Assembly (NCBI GenBank): GCA_020342235.1
Contig: CP073214.1
Span: forward strand, 1,054,001-1,118,000
Direction of reading: 5' to 3'
Length of the DNA: 64,000 nt
Source: Saccharomycopsis phalli
Lineage: Eukaryota; Ascomycota; Saccharomycetes; Ascoideales; Saccharomycopsidaceae
Shown in pieces: positions 25,758 through 36,654 of this stretch. The notes under the pieces are model-generated. The model did no database searches, had not been told where the DNA came from, and worked only from the letters and a program-made list of their open reading frames with translations. The stretch's first letter is position 1; every line of letters begins with the position of its first letter. A program made the position numbers and the translations under genes.

Positions 25758-26942
25758 TGGGACTATCATGCTGTTATTATTATGTTGTTATTATTAGTTA
25801 AAAGGTAAATATACTCTATAAGGATGGCTTATTACGTAGTTGTTCTTTACTTGGCAGGTTTGACATTGTCTATAAATAAACGGTTTTTCATTGGTACTAC
25901 ATGAAATGACACGCTGTCATCGACTCTCGGACAAAGGACAGTCCGACAAAATGACAGAGCCCGCCCATGTAAAATTGTCTTGGGCGTCGGCCAATAAAGC
26001 GAGTTTGGTTTATTGCATAGCCCCATTTTATACCACGCCGTACCTATTCCGCTGAGCCCCGATGATTCTGTTAACGTCCATCACCGGTATTCACACTCGG
26101 AAAAGTTGCAAGAAGCAGCATTCCAATTTTCCGTCACCCACTCATACATACTACCGCAAATAATATCGGTAATGCGACGCATTTCCACAACAGTCTCATG
26201 TGGTTAAGCCGTGTAAGCGAAAATTACATCTCGTTGAAATAGCAACAACAATATAGAATTCTAAAACACAATATTGAATTCTAAAATCAAAAGAGGTAAT
26301 ATCGTGCGTACAATTTATTTTCAAGTATAAAAGTGAGCCCGAAATTCCCCGTTGGCAATGTAAATACAGTAGTACAATTATACGTTTTACGGCTGGGTCA
26401 TGTCACCTTCGCAACGTGTCAACATAGCATGATTCATACCGTCAACTGGTCACCAAATACTTGACACTTGTCATTTTCATCAAATAGCACACATCGTGTC
26501 ATTACCAATAGCCCCGCGAGCCCGCTGTTTCATTAACAATGCAATGTCTTATTCCACCCATATGGTGCAAGGCCCATGCTACATCACCCACCAACGTAGA
26601 CAGTACAAACGACAAATTTAACCCGTATAATAACGCCCACGAAAGATTAATATTATTCCCGCAAAAAAAAAAAAATACGCCAGACTATCGACGAGTTGGT
26701 CATCAATGTGCTAATCCTTGTCGAATTTTCCACTACCTCTTGTAATTGAGTTCACAACCAAATCCCACAGCAAGGCCTCATTCTACAATACAGCTACACT
26801 TTATTAAAACGCTTCGTCGTACAATTGTCCCAATCTCTGCCCTGAGACCATTGTAGCCCCACATCATCACATGTGCAATCCCCGGGATTCGATTACATAA
26901 TCAATCAAAGAAAACCTCTGGCAGGTCTCACCATACTTGTAC
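25758..26942. other. 1.2 kb intergenic region between STE12 and YMD8
   Basis: No gene that I can support. A 20-base direct repeat in tandem (26248-26287; core GAATTCTAAAA) and an A tract at about 26663-26675 are the only structure noted. Confidence 0.45.
26248..26287 (+). repeat. Two-copy 20-base tandem repeat
   Basis: Copies at 26248-26267 and 26268-26287 differ at two positions; the core of each is GAATTCTAAAA. Confidence 0.8.
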
Positions 26943-28124
26943 ATGAACAATTTACATTCCAGACGGCTATCCGAAACTGCGGATATAAATTATGGCCAAT
27001 TGGAGCTCAATAACCAGAGCCAAACGCGCGATTCCCCGGATCCAGTCATAAAGGCTGACCAAGGGTCCTGGATCTACTCGCTCACACACCCAACGCCAGA
27101 TACGATGGTGATCATGGTGTGTATTGCTGGCTGGTATTTGTTTTCCTTGTCGATATCGCTTTATAACAAGTGGATGTTTGACAAGTCCACATTGAATCTT
27201 CCATTTCCGATTCTCATTACCTCGTTTCACCAGTTTGTCTTGTTCTGGCTCAGTTTCTTGGTGTTGTGGTTCGTGCCTAGCTTACGACAGGGCGAGCGCT
27301 TTTCAGAAGTATATAAAATGGATAAGCGGCTCTATTTAATCTCTATAATTCCCTGCGGAATTGCTTCCAGCGGTGATATTGGTTTTGGGAACGTCAGCTT
27401 CCGGTTCATCACCCTCACGTTATACACCATGATAAAGTCTCTGTCCATTGCATTTGTGCTCATTTTTGGCGTGCTTTTTCAGCTAGAGCACTTGACACCA
27501 AAGCTTGTTGGAATCGTAGTCGTTATGATCTCTGGGGTGCTAATGATGGTTGCTGGATCAACCAACCCCAGCGAAAACACTCATTCGAGCTCGGAAATTT
27601 TACTCGGGTCTTGTTTGGTGCTTACATCAAGCTGTATGAGCGGTTTACGGTGGGCATTAACCCAGTTGGTGCTTAAAAGCAATCCTTATGTCACAAACCC
27701 AGTCTCAACTGTGTTTTATCTTGCGCCAGTGACATTTGCCGCGTTGTTTTGTACGGGAATAGTACTCGAGAGCTTCCAGGAATTGTTGAATAATAAAATT
27801 TGGACCGAAAAAGGCATACTTGTTTCAGTGGTGTTACTCACAGTTCCAGGAGTAATGGTGTTCTTTTTGACATTGTTTGAGTATAAGCTCCTCCAAAAGA
27901 GTCATGTGATTACACTTTCAATTGCAGGTATCTTCAAGGAACTCTTGACAATCGTGGTAAGCAGCATGGTGTTTGGCGACAAAATCACTTACATAAATGG
28001 TGTTGGCTTATTGATTACGTTGGCAGACATAATATGGTACAACTACTATAGATTTAAGGAAAGAGAAGAAGAAGAGCAGTACCAGCCAGTGAACTTTCAG
28101 CTAGACGACATAGAAGACGACTAA
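26943..28124 (+). CDS. YMD8: Putative nucleotide-sugar/triose-phosphate-type transporter (Ymd8 family)
   Basis: Predicted Golgi/ER membrane carrier of the drug/metabolite transporter superfamily. The ATG at 26943 gives 393 residues (a TTG two codons earlier is ignored). A hydrophilic N-terminus of ~50 residues is followed by about ten membrane segments, starting WYLFSLSISLYNKWMF, with family marks NLPFPILITSFHQ, CGIASSGDIGFGNVSF, TLTLYTMIKSLSIAFVL and GLRWALTQLVL, and ending in an acidic tail. The motif LYNKWMF and the SFRFITLTLYTMIKS block are typical of the TPT family. Its cargo is not known. It converges on UTP13, with 6 bp between stops. Confidence 0.8.
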   Translation: MNNLHSRRLSETADINYGQLELNNQSQTRDSPDPVIKADQGSWIYSLTHPTPDTMVIMVCIAGWYLFSLSISLYNKWMFDKSTLNLPFPILITSFHQFVLFWLSFLVLWFVPSLRQGERFSEVYKMDKRLYLISIIPCGIASSGDIGFGNVSFRFITLTLYTMIKSLSIAFVLIFGVLFQLEHLTPKLVGIVVVMISGVLMMVAGSTNPSENTHSSSEILLGSCLVLTSSCMSGLRWALTQLVLKSNPYVTNPVSTVFYLAPVTFAALFCTGIVLESFQELLNNKIWTEKGILVSVVLLTVPGVMVFFLTLFEYKLLQKSHVITLSIAGIFKELLTIVVSSMVFGDKITYINGVGLLITLADIIWYNYYRFKEREEEEQYQPVNFQLDDIEDD

Positions 28125-28130
28125 AATTGC

Positions 28131-30530
28131 TTATATTCCCATCTCGCTAACTGTGTAGTCCAAGATATAGCTCTCCTCAATTAACCCATCAAGCCGTTGG
28201 AAGTGCCGTTGGTTATAAGCGAGGACACTGTCGATAATCTTCACAAGACCTGGTATTTCAATTAGTTTCGCCACACTATGATACTGGAGGCAGCACTTGA
28301 TTAGACTCTGACTCACTTCAAAATACTTAAAATTCGTATTCCAGCTGCGCAACTTTTGGAAAATCGACAAAATCTCCTCGTCACTCAACTCCTCAATGCA
28401 ACGATCTAAATCACGTGACCCCAAAATCCCTTGGTTGGTATCCGACGCAAGGCAATTTTGTATCACGTAATATAGCTTCATTGGGTGGTTCAACTTGAGA
28501 GCCAACTTAAATGCCATTTCCCAGTTTTCCTCTCTGATGTAGTTCAGTAACGACTGTTGTTGCTCAACGAGCAACTTATCTTCCTTTTGCTTTTCTTTCA
28601 ACACCTCAAGGGTGTTGTCTTTCCAAAGATTGATCTTCCCCTCACTATCTGCACTTATAAAGTCCTTGCCGTGGTCCTTGATACCAATACTCCATATTTT
28701 GTCCTCATGTGCATCAAGAGTCGTGATGATTTCACCCGAGTTCATATCCCATATCTTCACAAGCCCGTCTGCGCCACAGGAAATGATCTCATTTGATGCC
28801 TTTTTAAAGTTGACTTCCAAATCGTTGCTCACATCGTTGGTTAATATATGCTTCCGGTTGATGAAGCGGCAGTTGAGCACAGAATTCGTGTGTCCCTCAA
28901 GCGTCCGAATGCACTGATATGTCTGAAGCGACCACAATTTCAAGGTCTTGTCTCCGCTACATGTCAAGACAGCCTTGTCAAACGGACAGAATCGGATCTT
29001 CCAAAGTCCCCGCTTGTGTCCCTTGAGGATCCCGACGGTTTCGCCAGTCGAAGTATTCCAGATCTTGGCAGTCTTGTCAAACGATGCCGTGGCGAAAAAC
29101 TCGTCATTTGGAGCCAAATCAATGCTGTTTATATCTTTTTCGTGTGCCTTTCTCGTAATCCGCGAGGCCGTGATCTCGGCCACTTCTCCAGACTTGAGTG
29201 GAGGAACGTCCCATTTCTTGACTGTCAAATCGCCTGACCCCGACACTATAAATTTGGGCTGGGTGTCGAATGCTCTTGACATGGCAACGGCAGTAACCAG
29301 TCCGGTATGACCACGGAACACCGCCAAGTTCTCAAACTTTTCACCCTGATAATGCCACAATCTTATTTCGTGGTCTTTACTTGCAGTGGCAATCCACTCA
29401 CCATCCTCGCTTACATCCAATGCGTTCAACAAGTCACGATGTCCCTTTAAGATATCCACAGCCATGCGGTTGGAAAACGGAGTGATGATCCGTAAGTCAG
29501 GCGAGTTTGTTGCCAAAGCTACGTAGTCCAACAGCGGTCCACAGAAATCCATATCGGCAATTATACCCTGGTTTCCAGCAAAACACTGCTGCTGCTCCAA
29601 GGAATGTCCGTCGTAAATCAGTACTGTCTGATCAGAAAGCACAGTGCACAATCTGCTATCTCCCAATAAAAATATCTGGGTGATCATGAGCTCCTCACTG
29701 GTTTCCAATGGCTTGTGAGTCGACTTCACGTCTCTCACATTGTCGCTGCCAATCAAGTCGTACACCTGCAACTGACACTCATCACCTCCAAAATAAACTT
29801 CTCCAGACTCCATGAACCCACACGACTCTACCAGCTGACTAGTAGGAACGGTTTTTAACAACTTTGCCTTCATGCTGTGGCCCAGCTGGGTCAAACTAAA
29901 CAAGTTGAGCACCTTGTCCCGTCCTCCAGACACCAAGTACTGGAAATCCTCGGAAATGTCCACACCTCTCACAGGCGAGTTGTGTTCTTTTAATGTCAAC
30001 ACACACTTCCGTTTCACCAAGTCCCATACCTTCACGACACCACTAATATCCCCCGAGACTAGCACCCACTTACTGCTGTTCAACTGCCCATAGAAACGCA
30101 AACTCGATATAATAGAGGCATGCCCTTTGAGCGAATGAGTCACATACCCGTGGTCAATATCCCATACCCGGATCAATCCATCCGTACTGCCAAACCCAAA
30201 CAATGTCGACGTAGAGTCACATGCAGTAGCAAAAACCGGGGCAGTCAATTTATGGCTGTGTGTCATTTCCTTACTCTCCAAGTCATAAAATTGTGCCCGC
30301 TGCGATCCAGAAAATATCGCCAACTTCTTTCCATTGGGCGATAACTGTAAACTGGTGATATCTTCTCCATCACCTTCTAATTTGTCCAATACTGTGCCCT
30401 CGTGAAGATTCGTGATGACAACTTCCTCATTCACCGCAGAGGAAAAAATCAGACCGTCTTTTGATATGGAACTGTACGCCCCTCCAACATAGAACGGCTC
30501 AATCTCTATATTCTTGTATGACACACTCAT
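28131..30530 (-). CDS. UTP13: WD40 protein Utp13 of the small-subunit processome
   Basis: Nucleolar component of the UtpB subcomplex (with Pwp2, Utp12, Utp18, Utp21 and Utp6), needed for 18S rRNA processing. 799 residues against 817 in S. cerevisiae. Two tandem WD40 propellers fill the first ~640 residues, with clear GH...WD units (GLIRVWDIDHG, GVVKVWDLVKR, HEIRLWHYQG, KTAKIWNTSTGE, KTLKLWSLQTYQ, GLVKIWDMNSGE). The C-terminal Utp13 helical domain follows (QQQSLLNYIREENWEMAFKL, then LNHPMKLYYVIQNCL). An RRPE-like element lies just upstream. Confidence 0.93.
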   Translation of the reverse strand: MSVSYKNIEIEPFYVGGAYSSISKDGLIFSSAVNEEVVITNLHEGTVLDKLEGDGEDITSLQLSPNGKKLAIFSGSQRAQFYDLESKEMTHSHKLTAPVFATACDSTSTLFGFGSTDGLIRVWDIDHGYVTHSLKGHASIISSLRFYGQLNSSKWVLVSGDISGVVKVWDLVKRKCVLTLKEHNSPVRGVDISEDFQYLVSGGRDKVLNLFSLTQLGHSMKAKLLKTVPTSQLVESCGFMESGEVYFGGDECQLQVYDLIGSDNVRDVKSTHKPLETSEELMITQIFLLGDSRLCTVLSDQTVLIYDGHSLEQQQCFAGNQGIIADMDFCGPLLDYVALATNSPDLRIITPFSNRMAVDILKGHRDLLNALDVSEDGEWIATASKDHEIRLWHYQGEKFENLAVFRGHTGLVTAVAMSRAFDTQPKFIVSGSGDLTVKKWDVPPLKSGEVAEITASRITRKAHEKDINSIDLAPNDEFFATASFDKTAKIWNTSTGETVGILKGHKRGLWKIRFCPFDKAVLTCSGDKTLKLWSLQTYQCIRTLEGHTNSVLNCRFINRKHILTNDVSNDLEVNFKKASNEIISCGADGLVKIWDMNSGEIITTLDAHEDKIWSIGIKDHGKDFISADSEGKINLWKDNTLEVLKEKQKEDKLLVEQQQSLLNYIREENWEMAFKLALKLNHPMKLYYVIQNCLASDTNQGILGSRDLDRCIEELSDEEILSIFQKLRSWNTNFKYFEVSQSLIKCCLQYHSVAKLIEIPGLVKIIDSVLAYNQRHFQRLDGLIEESYILDYTVSEMGI

Positions 30531-30545
30531 CTTACCTTGTCATGA

Positions 30546-30560
30546 TGAAAAAAAATTTTT
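30546..30560. promoter_or_regulatory. RRPE-like element upstream of UTP13
   Basis: TGAAAAAAAATTTTT, 16 bases upstream of the UTP13 ATG, resembles the ribosomal-RNA-processing element TGAAAAATTTTT of yeast ribosome-biogenesis genes. No PAC partner was seen, and the position is very close to the ATG. Confidence 0.4.
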
Positions 30561-30779
30561 GTACCTCATTGCTGACATAAGCATTGCTGAGGTAAGCATC
30601 CTATAAGCAGGCACAGTTTCCGCACAGGCAGTATAAGCGATTTATTAATTATTTGCAACGGAGTAATTTAATTAAATACATGGCCAATAAGTTAAATATG
30701 TTGGATTACTGGTTTCGCACAGCTCATGTCATGCGTGGATGCACCCCATTGATGTTTCGAAAAACGATAATCACCACTA

Positions 30780-32219
30780 ATGACTACTGAGTTTTACCCA
30801 AGCATATCTGAAGATGAAAAGGCAAAGATTTATATTCATAATTTGATACGTCAACAGGATTGGTTGATTGATACTGTAATTATTCCCAAGTTACCTTCTT
30901 TTCTAGGGATAATAAAGTCCATTATACAATACCTCATCCTTAACCGGTCCTTCAAACTACCAATAACGTCCAAGACAAGCGATCATCTCAAGGGTATTGC
31001 TACTCGGAAATCTTTTAAAATAACCAGCTTGAATGTCCAAATTAACAAGTTGCCCGAGTATAATCACGGGGGTATGACAAAGTTAAGCCTACAAAACACT
31101 ATAGAACTCCAGCAACTCAAGGAAATAATTGGTGGCTTGAGATTTATAATATTTCAACTCGAGGAGGTCATTGATTTCTCAAAGTGGAAGCGGCAGTCTG
31201 TTGATGGTTCTCAGTTGGGGAGATTAAAGTTCAATGTGGTGATATTAAAGCGGTTGAACCAAATCGGCCAAAGCTTAAAATGGGTCAAAGGTATGATCAG
31301 CAGCCCTATACCGAGCAATCTTTTCCCCAATACTCACTTACCTGAAAATAGTTTTGTTCCCCCCTTGAATCTAGACAAGTTATCGATTGACATGTACTTG
31401 AACTCTGGGGAAGTGTACATGGAGTTGATATTTCTTAAGAAAATTATGGCCAAGCCATGGTGTTTGATTAACAAGTACAATATATCGTTTTCTGAGTTTC
31501 TAACCAAGAAGTTTGTTGCTGGAAATGCGCAAAATATAAATCAGTTGATAGATTACTACGGGGATAAGGACCATTGGGACGAGTTTTGGGACTATCATTC
31601 TGATAGCAGTGGCAAGAGTGGAGAGTTGGACGATTCCATTGTCAATTATAATTCTGGTGGTAGTTGGTTTAGGAACTTGATGTCGTTTCATGAATCGCTG
31701 GGGCAGGAGTACTTGAACCGGAACATTCAGTTTAACAACAGCATCTACTGGATCAAGAAAAAATTGTTGGTGAAGATATCTGACCCAGTGCTAATTACTG
31801 TGAATATTAAATTGGATTCCATTAGCAACTTGGTGATGACTTGTTTGACAAACTTGAAAGGGTCGATTATCAACCAAGATTTCTTGAAGCATGTGACTGA
31901 CAATTCCACGGGGACGGCAGAGTACAATGAGTTGGTGAACCAGTTTTTCAGCACCAGCAATGATGATTTGATTAGGTTTGAGGGCAAATTTGACTTGGTT
32001 AGCAGCTTGAGGAACAACCGGATGAGCATATCCACGGAGAGTTATGACAGTTTTGACGATACGGAAGTTGATTATACGCTCTTGGACGAGGTTGAGACGC
32101 CATTTGCGGAGATGTATGAGAGGCTTGAAGAGTGGGACGGGGAGTTGATTAAGGATATAAGTAATATTATAAATGGTGATGTGGGAGATGATTACAGTTG
32201 CGAGTTTGATGCTGAGTAG
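30780..32219 (+). CDS. RAV2: Rav2-like subunit of the RAVE V-ATPase assembly complex
   Basis: Rav2 (Rogdi family) works with Rav1 and Skp1 to reassemble the vacuolar proton ATPase. 479 residues, longer than the 351 of S. cerevisiae. Resemblance is seen in the N-terminal helix (HNLIRQQDWLIDTVIIPKLP), HLKGIATRKSFKITSLNVQI, the helical LQQLKEIIGGLRFIIFQLEE, and NLDKLSIDMYLNSGEVYMEL. The last ~200 residues are Asn/Ser/Asp-rich and end acidic. Identification rests on remembered family pattern, not on a catalytic motif, so treat it as probable. The ATG at 30780 is the first in the frame. The stop codon lies at the edge of a tandem repeat. Confidence 0.62.
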   Translation: MTTEFYPSISEDEKAKIYIHNLIRQQDWLIDTVIIPKLPSFLGIIKSIIQYLILNRSFKLPITSKTSDHLKGIATRKSFKITSLNVQINKLPEYNHGGMTKLSLQNTIELQQLKEIIGGLRFIIFQLEEVIDFSKWKRQSVDGSQLGRLKFNVVILKRLNQIGQSLKWVKGMISSPIPSNLFPNTHLPENSFVPPLNLDKLSIDMYLNSGEVYMELIFLKKIMAKPWCLINKYNISFSEFLTKKFVAGNAQNINQLIDYYGDKDHWDEFWDYHSDSSGKSGELDDSIVNYNSGGSWFRNLMSFHESLGQEYLNRNIQFNNSIYWIKKKLLVKISDPVLITVNIKLDSISNLVMTCLTNLKGSIINQDFLKHVTDNSTGTAEYNELVNQFFSTSNDDLIRFEGKFDLVSSLRNNRMSISTESYDSFDDTEVDYTLLDEVETPFAEMYERLEEWDGELIKDISNIINGDVGDDYSCEFDAE

Positions 32220-32260
32220 GTAGATTGAGGCTGGTAGATTGAGGCTGGTAGATTGAGGCT
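32219..32260 (+). repeat. Three-copy 14-base tandem repeat at the RAV2 stop
   Basis: Three exact copies of GGTAGATTGAGGCT; the first G is the last base of the RAV2 TAG stop codon. Confidence 0.95.
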
Positions 32261-32316
32261 AAAGGCATAAGAGGAATGATACATGATGATTATTTGTAGT
32301 AAAGATCGACAGGTCA

Positions 32317-32555
32317 GAGATCAGAGGATCTCGTACTATTCTCCTTAATCAAAGACCATAGTACTATTGAAATTAATCAGAGGATCTTGTAATATTGACA
32401 TTAATCAGAGGATCTTGTAATATTGACATTAATCAGAGGATCTTTTACTATTGACATTAATCAGAGGATCTTGTACTATTGACATTAATCAGAGGATCAC
32501 TTACTATTGACTTAATCAGAGGATCACTTACTATTGTCCTTAATCAGAGACATGT
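32317..32555 (+). repeat. 28-base minisatellite between RAV2 and LYS4
   Basis: Units beginning TTAATCAGAGGATC recur at 32345, 32373, 32401, 32429, 32457, 32485, 32512 and 32540 with spacings of 28, 28, 28, 28, 28, 27 and 28; a partial unit lies at 32317. Units 2 and 3 are identical, others differ at a few bases. Together with the 14-base repeat, it fills most of the RAV2-LYS4 spacer. Confidence 0.93.
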
Positions 32556-32731
32556 ATCCAGAAACACCATGACTGTAAATCCAACAAATACCAACCACCA
32601 CTAAATATCAGCACTTGGCCGTGTCTTGAACAAAACCCACTGGCATAACATGCCAACCTTGTGTGGGATGGCTGCTGACTACTGGCGTGAGTGTTATTGG
32701 CTTGCATGAAAAATGAGTTGCAATTTTTCAG

Positions 32732-32738
32732 TGAGTCA
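32732..32738 (+). promoter_or_regulatory. Gcn4-type site just before the LYS4 start
   Basis: TGAGTCA is a perfect Gcn4 site, ending 6 bases before the chosen ATG. LYS4 is a general-control target in S. cerevisiae, but the position is unusually close to the start, so it may be chance. Confidence 0.3.
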
Positions 32739-32744
32739 TTTACC

Positions 32745-34796
32745 ATGTTTCGAGCGAACCTCGCGAAAATCAAGACCCAGCAATATTTTGGGACGGCCCG
32801 GAAGTTTTCTGTGTCGCTGTTTGTCGCCAGCCAGAATTTGACCGAGAAGATTGTCCAACGGTATGCCGTGGGGGTGCCAGAAGGCAAGGAAATCCATGCT
32901 GGAGACTATGTGTCGGTGCGGCCACACCATTGTATGACCCACGACAATAGTTGGCCGGTTGCGCTCAAGTTCAAGGGCCTTGGGGCGTCGAAAGTGAAGG
33001 ATAACCGGCAGGTGGTCATGACGTTGGACCATGACGTGCAGAATAAGTCCGACAAGAACCTTGCCAAGTACCGCAACATTGAGCAGTTTGCCAAGGAGCA
33101 AGGCGTGGACTTCTACCCGGCTGGCCGAGGAATCGGGCACCAGATCATGATCGAGGAAGGCTACTCGTTCCCGCTTTCGCTCACAGTGGCCTCGGACTCG
33201 CACTCCAACACCTATGGTGGATTGGGGGCCTTGGGCACGCCGATTGTGCGTACCGACGCGGCGTCGATCTGGGCCACTGGCCAGACGTGGTGGCAGATTC
33301 CGCCGGTAGCCAGGGTCGAGTTGAAGGGCCGGCTCCAGCCTGGAGTCACGGGCAAGGATGTGATTGTGTCGCTTTGCGGGATCTTCAACCAGGACGAGGT
33401 GTTGAACCATGCCATTGAGTTCACCGGCGACGTTGAGAACTTGCCAATCGACTACAGATTGACCATTGCCAACATGACCACCGAGTGGGGTGCGTTGTCC
33501 GGCTTGTTCCCGGTCGACAAGACCTTGGTGGAGTGGTTCGAGAACCGCTTGAAGGTCGTGGGGCCAAACCACCCGCGGATCAACGACAAGACCATTGCCG
33601 ACTTGAAACACAACTTGGCCCATGTCTCGGCCGACCCGGACGCGTTCTACGCCAAGTCGCTCACAATCGACCTCAGCACCTTGTCGCCATACGTCTCAGG
33701 TCCAAACTCGGTCAAGGTGTCCACCTCGCTCGCAGAGCTCGAGAAAAAGCACATTGCAGTCAACAAGGCATACCTCGTGTCCTGCACAAACTCCCGTCTT
33801 TCGGATATCGTCGCCGCGGCTAAAGTCGTCGAGGGCCGCCGCATCCACCAGGATGTCGAGTTCTATGTTGCTGCTGCGTCGTCCGAGGTCCAGAAGGACG
33901 CAGAGGCTTCCGGTGCCTGGCAGACGCTCTTGGACGCCGGGGCAACCCCGCTTCCAGCCGGCTGTGGCCCGTGTATCGGCCTTGGTGCCGGGTTGTTGAA
34001 GAGCGGCGAGGTCGGCATTAGTGCCACGAACCGTAACTTCAAAGGCAGAATGGGCGACAAGGACTCGCTCGCATATCTCGCGTCGCCTGAGGTGGTCGCG
34101 GCATCAGCCGTCTTGGGCCACATTGGGTCGCCAAACACCGTCCTTGGCTCCAGCAGCACCGAGTATCCGCTGCTCGTCAAGAGCATCACCGTCAACGAGA
34201 AGCCACAGGCTGCCAGCCAAGGCGGCGTGGAGATCTTGGACGGCTTCCCTACCGAGATCTCGGGCGAATTGGTGCTCTGTGACGCCGACAACATCAACAC
34301 CGACGGGATCTATCCAGGGAAGTACACGTACCAGGATGACGTGCCTCGCGAGAAAATGGCCCAGGTGTGCATGGAGAACTACGACCCTGAGTTTGGCAGC
34401 ATCAGCAAGCCAGGCGACATTTTGATCTCGGGCTACAATTTCGGCACCGGCTCGTCAAGAGAACAAGCTGCCACTGCGATCTTGGCCAGAGACATCAAGT
34501 TGGCGGTCGCCGGCTCGTTTGGCAACATTTTCTCGAGAAACAGCATCAACAACGCCCTCCTCACATTGGAGATCCCTGCATTGATCAACTTGCTCAGAGA
34601 AAAGTTCCCAGACAAGAAGCTCACCAGACGCACCGGCTGGTGGTTGAAGTGGGACGTGGCCAATGCGCAAGTCACCGTCACCGAGGGTGAACACGGAAAG
34701 CAGATTTTGACCCAGAAGGTCGGCGAGTTGGGCAAGAATTTACAGGAGATTATCGTCAAGGGCGGCTTAGAAGGCTGGGTCAAATCCCAGTTGTAA
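32745..34796 (+). CDS. LYS4: Mitochondrial homoaconitase (lysine biosynthesis)
   Basis: 4Fe-4S enzyme of the alpha-aminoadipate pathway that converts homoaconitate to homoisocitrate in the mitochondrial matrix. The ATG at 32745 gives 683 residues opening [20 protein letters not shown], a good matrix presequence; an ATG at 32706 would add 13 residues. Family marks: [20 protein letters not shown], the iron-sulphur cysteines in LVSCTNSRL and [22 protein letters not shown], and the substrate-binding [15 protein letters not shown]. The frame is complete and very GC-rich in third positions, a sign of high expression. It is followed by HEM14 after 76 bases on the same strand. Confidence 0.96.
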   Translation: MFRANLAKIKTQQYFGTARKFSVSLFVASQNLTEKIVQRYAVGVPEGKEIHAGDYVSVRPHHCMTHDNSWPVALKFKGLGASKVKDNRQVVMTLDHDVQNKSDKNLAKYRNIEQFAKEQGVDFYPAGRGIGHQIMIEEGYSFPLSLTVASDSHSNTYGGLGALGTPIVRTDAASIWATGQTWWQIPPVARVELKGRLQPGVTGKDVIVSLCGIFNQDEVLNHAIEFTGDVENLPIDYRLTIANMTTEWGALSGLFPVDKTLVEWFENRLKVVGPNHPRINDKTIADLKHNLAHVSADPDAFYAKSLTIDLSTLSPYVSGPNSVKVSTSLAELEKKHIAVNKAYLVSCTNSRLSDIVAAAKVVEGRRIHQDVEFYVAAASSEVQKDAEASGAWQTLLDAGATPLPAGCGPCIGLGAGLLKSGEVGISATNRNFKGRMGDKDSLAYLASPEVVAASAVLGHIGSPNTVLGSSSTEYPLLVKSITVNEKPQAASQGGVEILDGFPTEISGELVLCDADNINTDGIYPGKYTYQDDVPREKMAQVCMENYDPEFGSISKPGDILISGYNFGTGSSREQAATAILARDIKLAVAGSFGNIFSRNSINNALLTLEIPALINLLREKFPDKKLTRRTGWWLKWDVANAQVTVTEGEHGKQILTQKVGELGKNLQEIIVKGGLEGWVKSQL

Positions 34797-34872
34797 CCCA
34801 GTTGTAGTAAATAGTGTAATAATCAGCTGATGTCACCACCCATGTATCCCAAGGGCATTTTTCAAATTTTTC

Positions 34873-36369
34873 ATGCTTCCCACAAATTCCCAAGTAGGCG
34901 TCATTGGAGGCGGGATCTCGGGGCTCACCTTTAGTTATTTCCTATCCTATCTTCGTCCAGATGTCCACATCACCATTCTAGAAAAATCCAGCCGGGTCGG
35001 GGGTTACATTTCCTCTGAGTCCACCAGCGTGGGACTTTTTGAAAAGGGCCCACACACTCTCCGAGGTAACTCAGACGGCACTTTGATCATACTAGACCTC
35101 TTTAAAAAGTACGGCAGGCAGAGCGAGGTGTTTGGCATCACTCGGAGCTCCGAGGCAAATAATAAGTACTTGTTGACCCTGGACCTGGGTCTCCTCCAGG
35201 TTCCTGGTTCATTGCTTTGGACCTTGCGGTTTCTAATTAAAAACAGCTGGATATTGTGGCTGATCATCACCGAGCCTTTTCGCAAAATCAAGCGTGTCGC
35301 CGACGAAAGCATTGAGTCGTTTTTTAACCGTCGTTTTGGCCCAGGCATATCCGACCATTACGCCAGTGCAATCTTCCATGGGATCTATGCTGGTGACGTC
35401 GGCAAATTGTCAGCAAAGACCGTGTTGGGAAGAATGGCCAGCGTCGAACAGGAGCACAAGGTTTCTTTAATGGGCTATGCCGTCCGCTTGCTATTGGGAC
35501 TCATCAAACGACCTAAGATCCAGAGTATATTGGATACCTACCAGGACTACAGCTTTGAAAACGTGTGGGAACTAAAGGCCCAAATCGCAAAGTACCCCAT
35601 TGTATGCTTCAAGTACGGCCTAGAGTCGATGATCGACCTTCTCAGACTGCAGTTGACCTGCCGCACAAATGTTGATATAGTTTACAACTGTGATATTCAG
35701 CATGTGTCTAGAGGCGATAAATTGACCGTGGAATACGTCTGCAATGACAAAACCGTTCACAAAACTTTTGATGTGATCAACTCCACGATTTCGGCAGCAA
35801 ACTTGTCCCAGATCGTTGACCAGGAGGTTGCAACCCCATTACAAAAGGTGGAGACTGTCAGCGTGTTGCTCATCAATGTATATATAAATCGCGACTCTTT
35901 ACGGAGTAAAGGATTTGGTTACTTGGTACCAAAGGCGTACAATGTCGACCATCCTGACAATAACCTCTTGGGCGTGATATTCGACTCGGACATGGAAAAA
36001 TACCGTTCTCCAGTATTTGGCAAGGAGGAATGTCTGCTTGATCCAAACTATACAAAGCTCACAATTATGGTGGGTGGCCATTATTGGGACGAGGTTCCCC
36101 AAGACCTTGACAAGGAAGTAAAAGAGGCCGTGCAGATTGTCGGTAAGCACTTGAATATCGACTTGGCCAATAGTACCGTGGAACTGAAACTCGCACAAAA
36201 CTGTATACCCCAGTATAATGTAGGTTACGAGGAAATCAAAAAGGAGATACTCGCTAGCTGCAAGAAAGTGTATGGAGATGACCTTTTCTTAACTGGAATG
36301 TGCTTTAATGGTATTGGTGTTCCTGATTGTATAAGCACAGGTTTCCAAAGAGCCGTACTGTTGAAATAG
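34873..36369 (+). CDS. HEM14: Protoporphyrinogen oxidase (haem biosynthesis)
   Basis: FAD enzyme of the mitochondrial inner membrane that makes protoporphyrin IX. 498 residues. Seen: N-terminal dinucleotide-binding loop GVIGGGISGL (8-17) with LEKSSRVGGYI as the second FAD contact; EKGPHTLRGN, typical of this family; FFNRRFGPGISDHYASAIFHGIYAGD in the middle; and the C-terminal FAD contact ACKKV...FLTGMCFNGIGVPDCISTG. The start at 34873 leaves only seven residues before the FAD fold, so the mitochondrial signal is short or internal, as in other Hem14 proteins. Confidence 0.95.
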   Translation: MLPTNSQVGVIGGGISGLTFSYFLSYLRPDVHITILEKSSRVGGYISSESTSVGLFEKGPHTLRGNSDGTLIILDLFKKYGRQSEVFGITRSSEANNKYLLTLDLGLLQVPGSLLWTLRFLIKNSWILWLIITEPFRKIKRVADESIESFFNRRFGPGISDHYASAIFHGIYAGDVGKLSAKTVLGRMASVEQEHKVSLMGYAVRLLLGLIKRPKIQSILDTYQDYSFENVWELKAQIAKYPIVCFKYGLESMIDLLRLQLTCRTNVDIVYNCDIQHVSRGDKLTVEYVCNDKTVHKTFDVINSTISAANLSQIVDQEVATPLQKVETVSVLLINVYINRDSLRSKGFGYLVPKAYNVDHPDNNLLGVIFDSDMEKYRSPVFGKEECLLDPNYTKLTIMVGGHYWDEVPQDLDKEVKEAVQIVGKHLNIDLANSTVELKLAQNCIPQYNVGYEEIKKEILASCKKVYGDDLFLTGMCFNGIGVPDCISTGFQRAVLLK

Positions 36370-36654
36370 ATCTATAGACTTGTAAATGTTAATAAAAGAG
36401 TAATTTTTCTTTTAGCAGTACACTCATTTTACTTTGCTATATCTTGTTTTGAGGTTTTATCACCTTGACATTTATTTCCGTATCTACTCGTCCTCAACGG
36501 AATTGCCTTTCTGGCGTAGCTTCCATCAAGAGCTCAGTCTCCTATTTCAAGGATAAATAGTCAAAACTTTTCTTGAATATCCTAATGAATTTTAACCATC
36601 ATATCAACAAGTATCTATGTTACTATATTACAGGAAATATATAATGGTGCTATG

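Noticed and set aside
32317-32555. CRISPR-like array
   Set aside because: The 28-base units abut with no unique spacers; it is a minisatellite in a eukaryote.
32736-33623. 295-codon frame on the minus strand opposite LYS4
   Set aside because: LYS4 is GC-rich at third positions, which keeps antisense frames open; the LYS4 match is complete.
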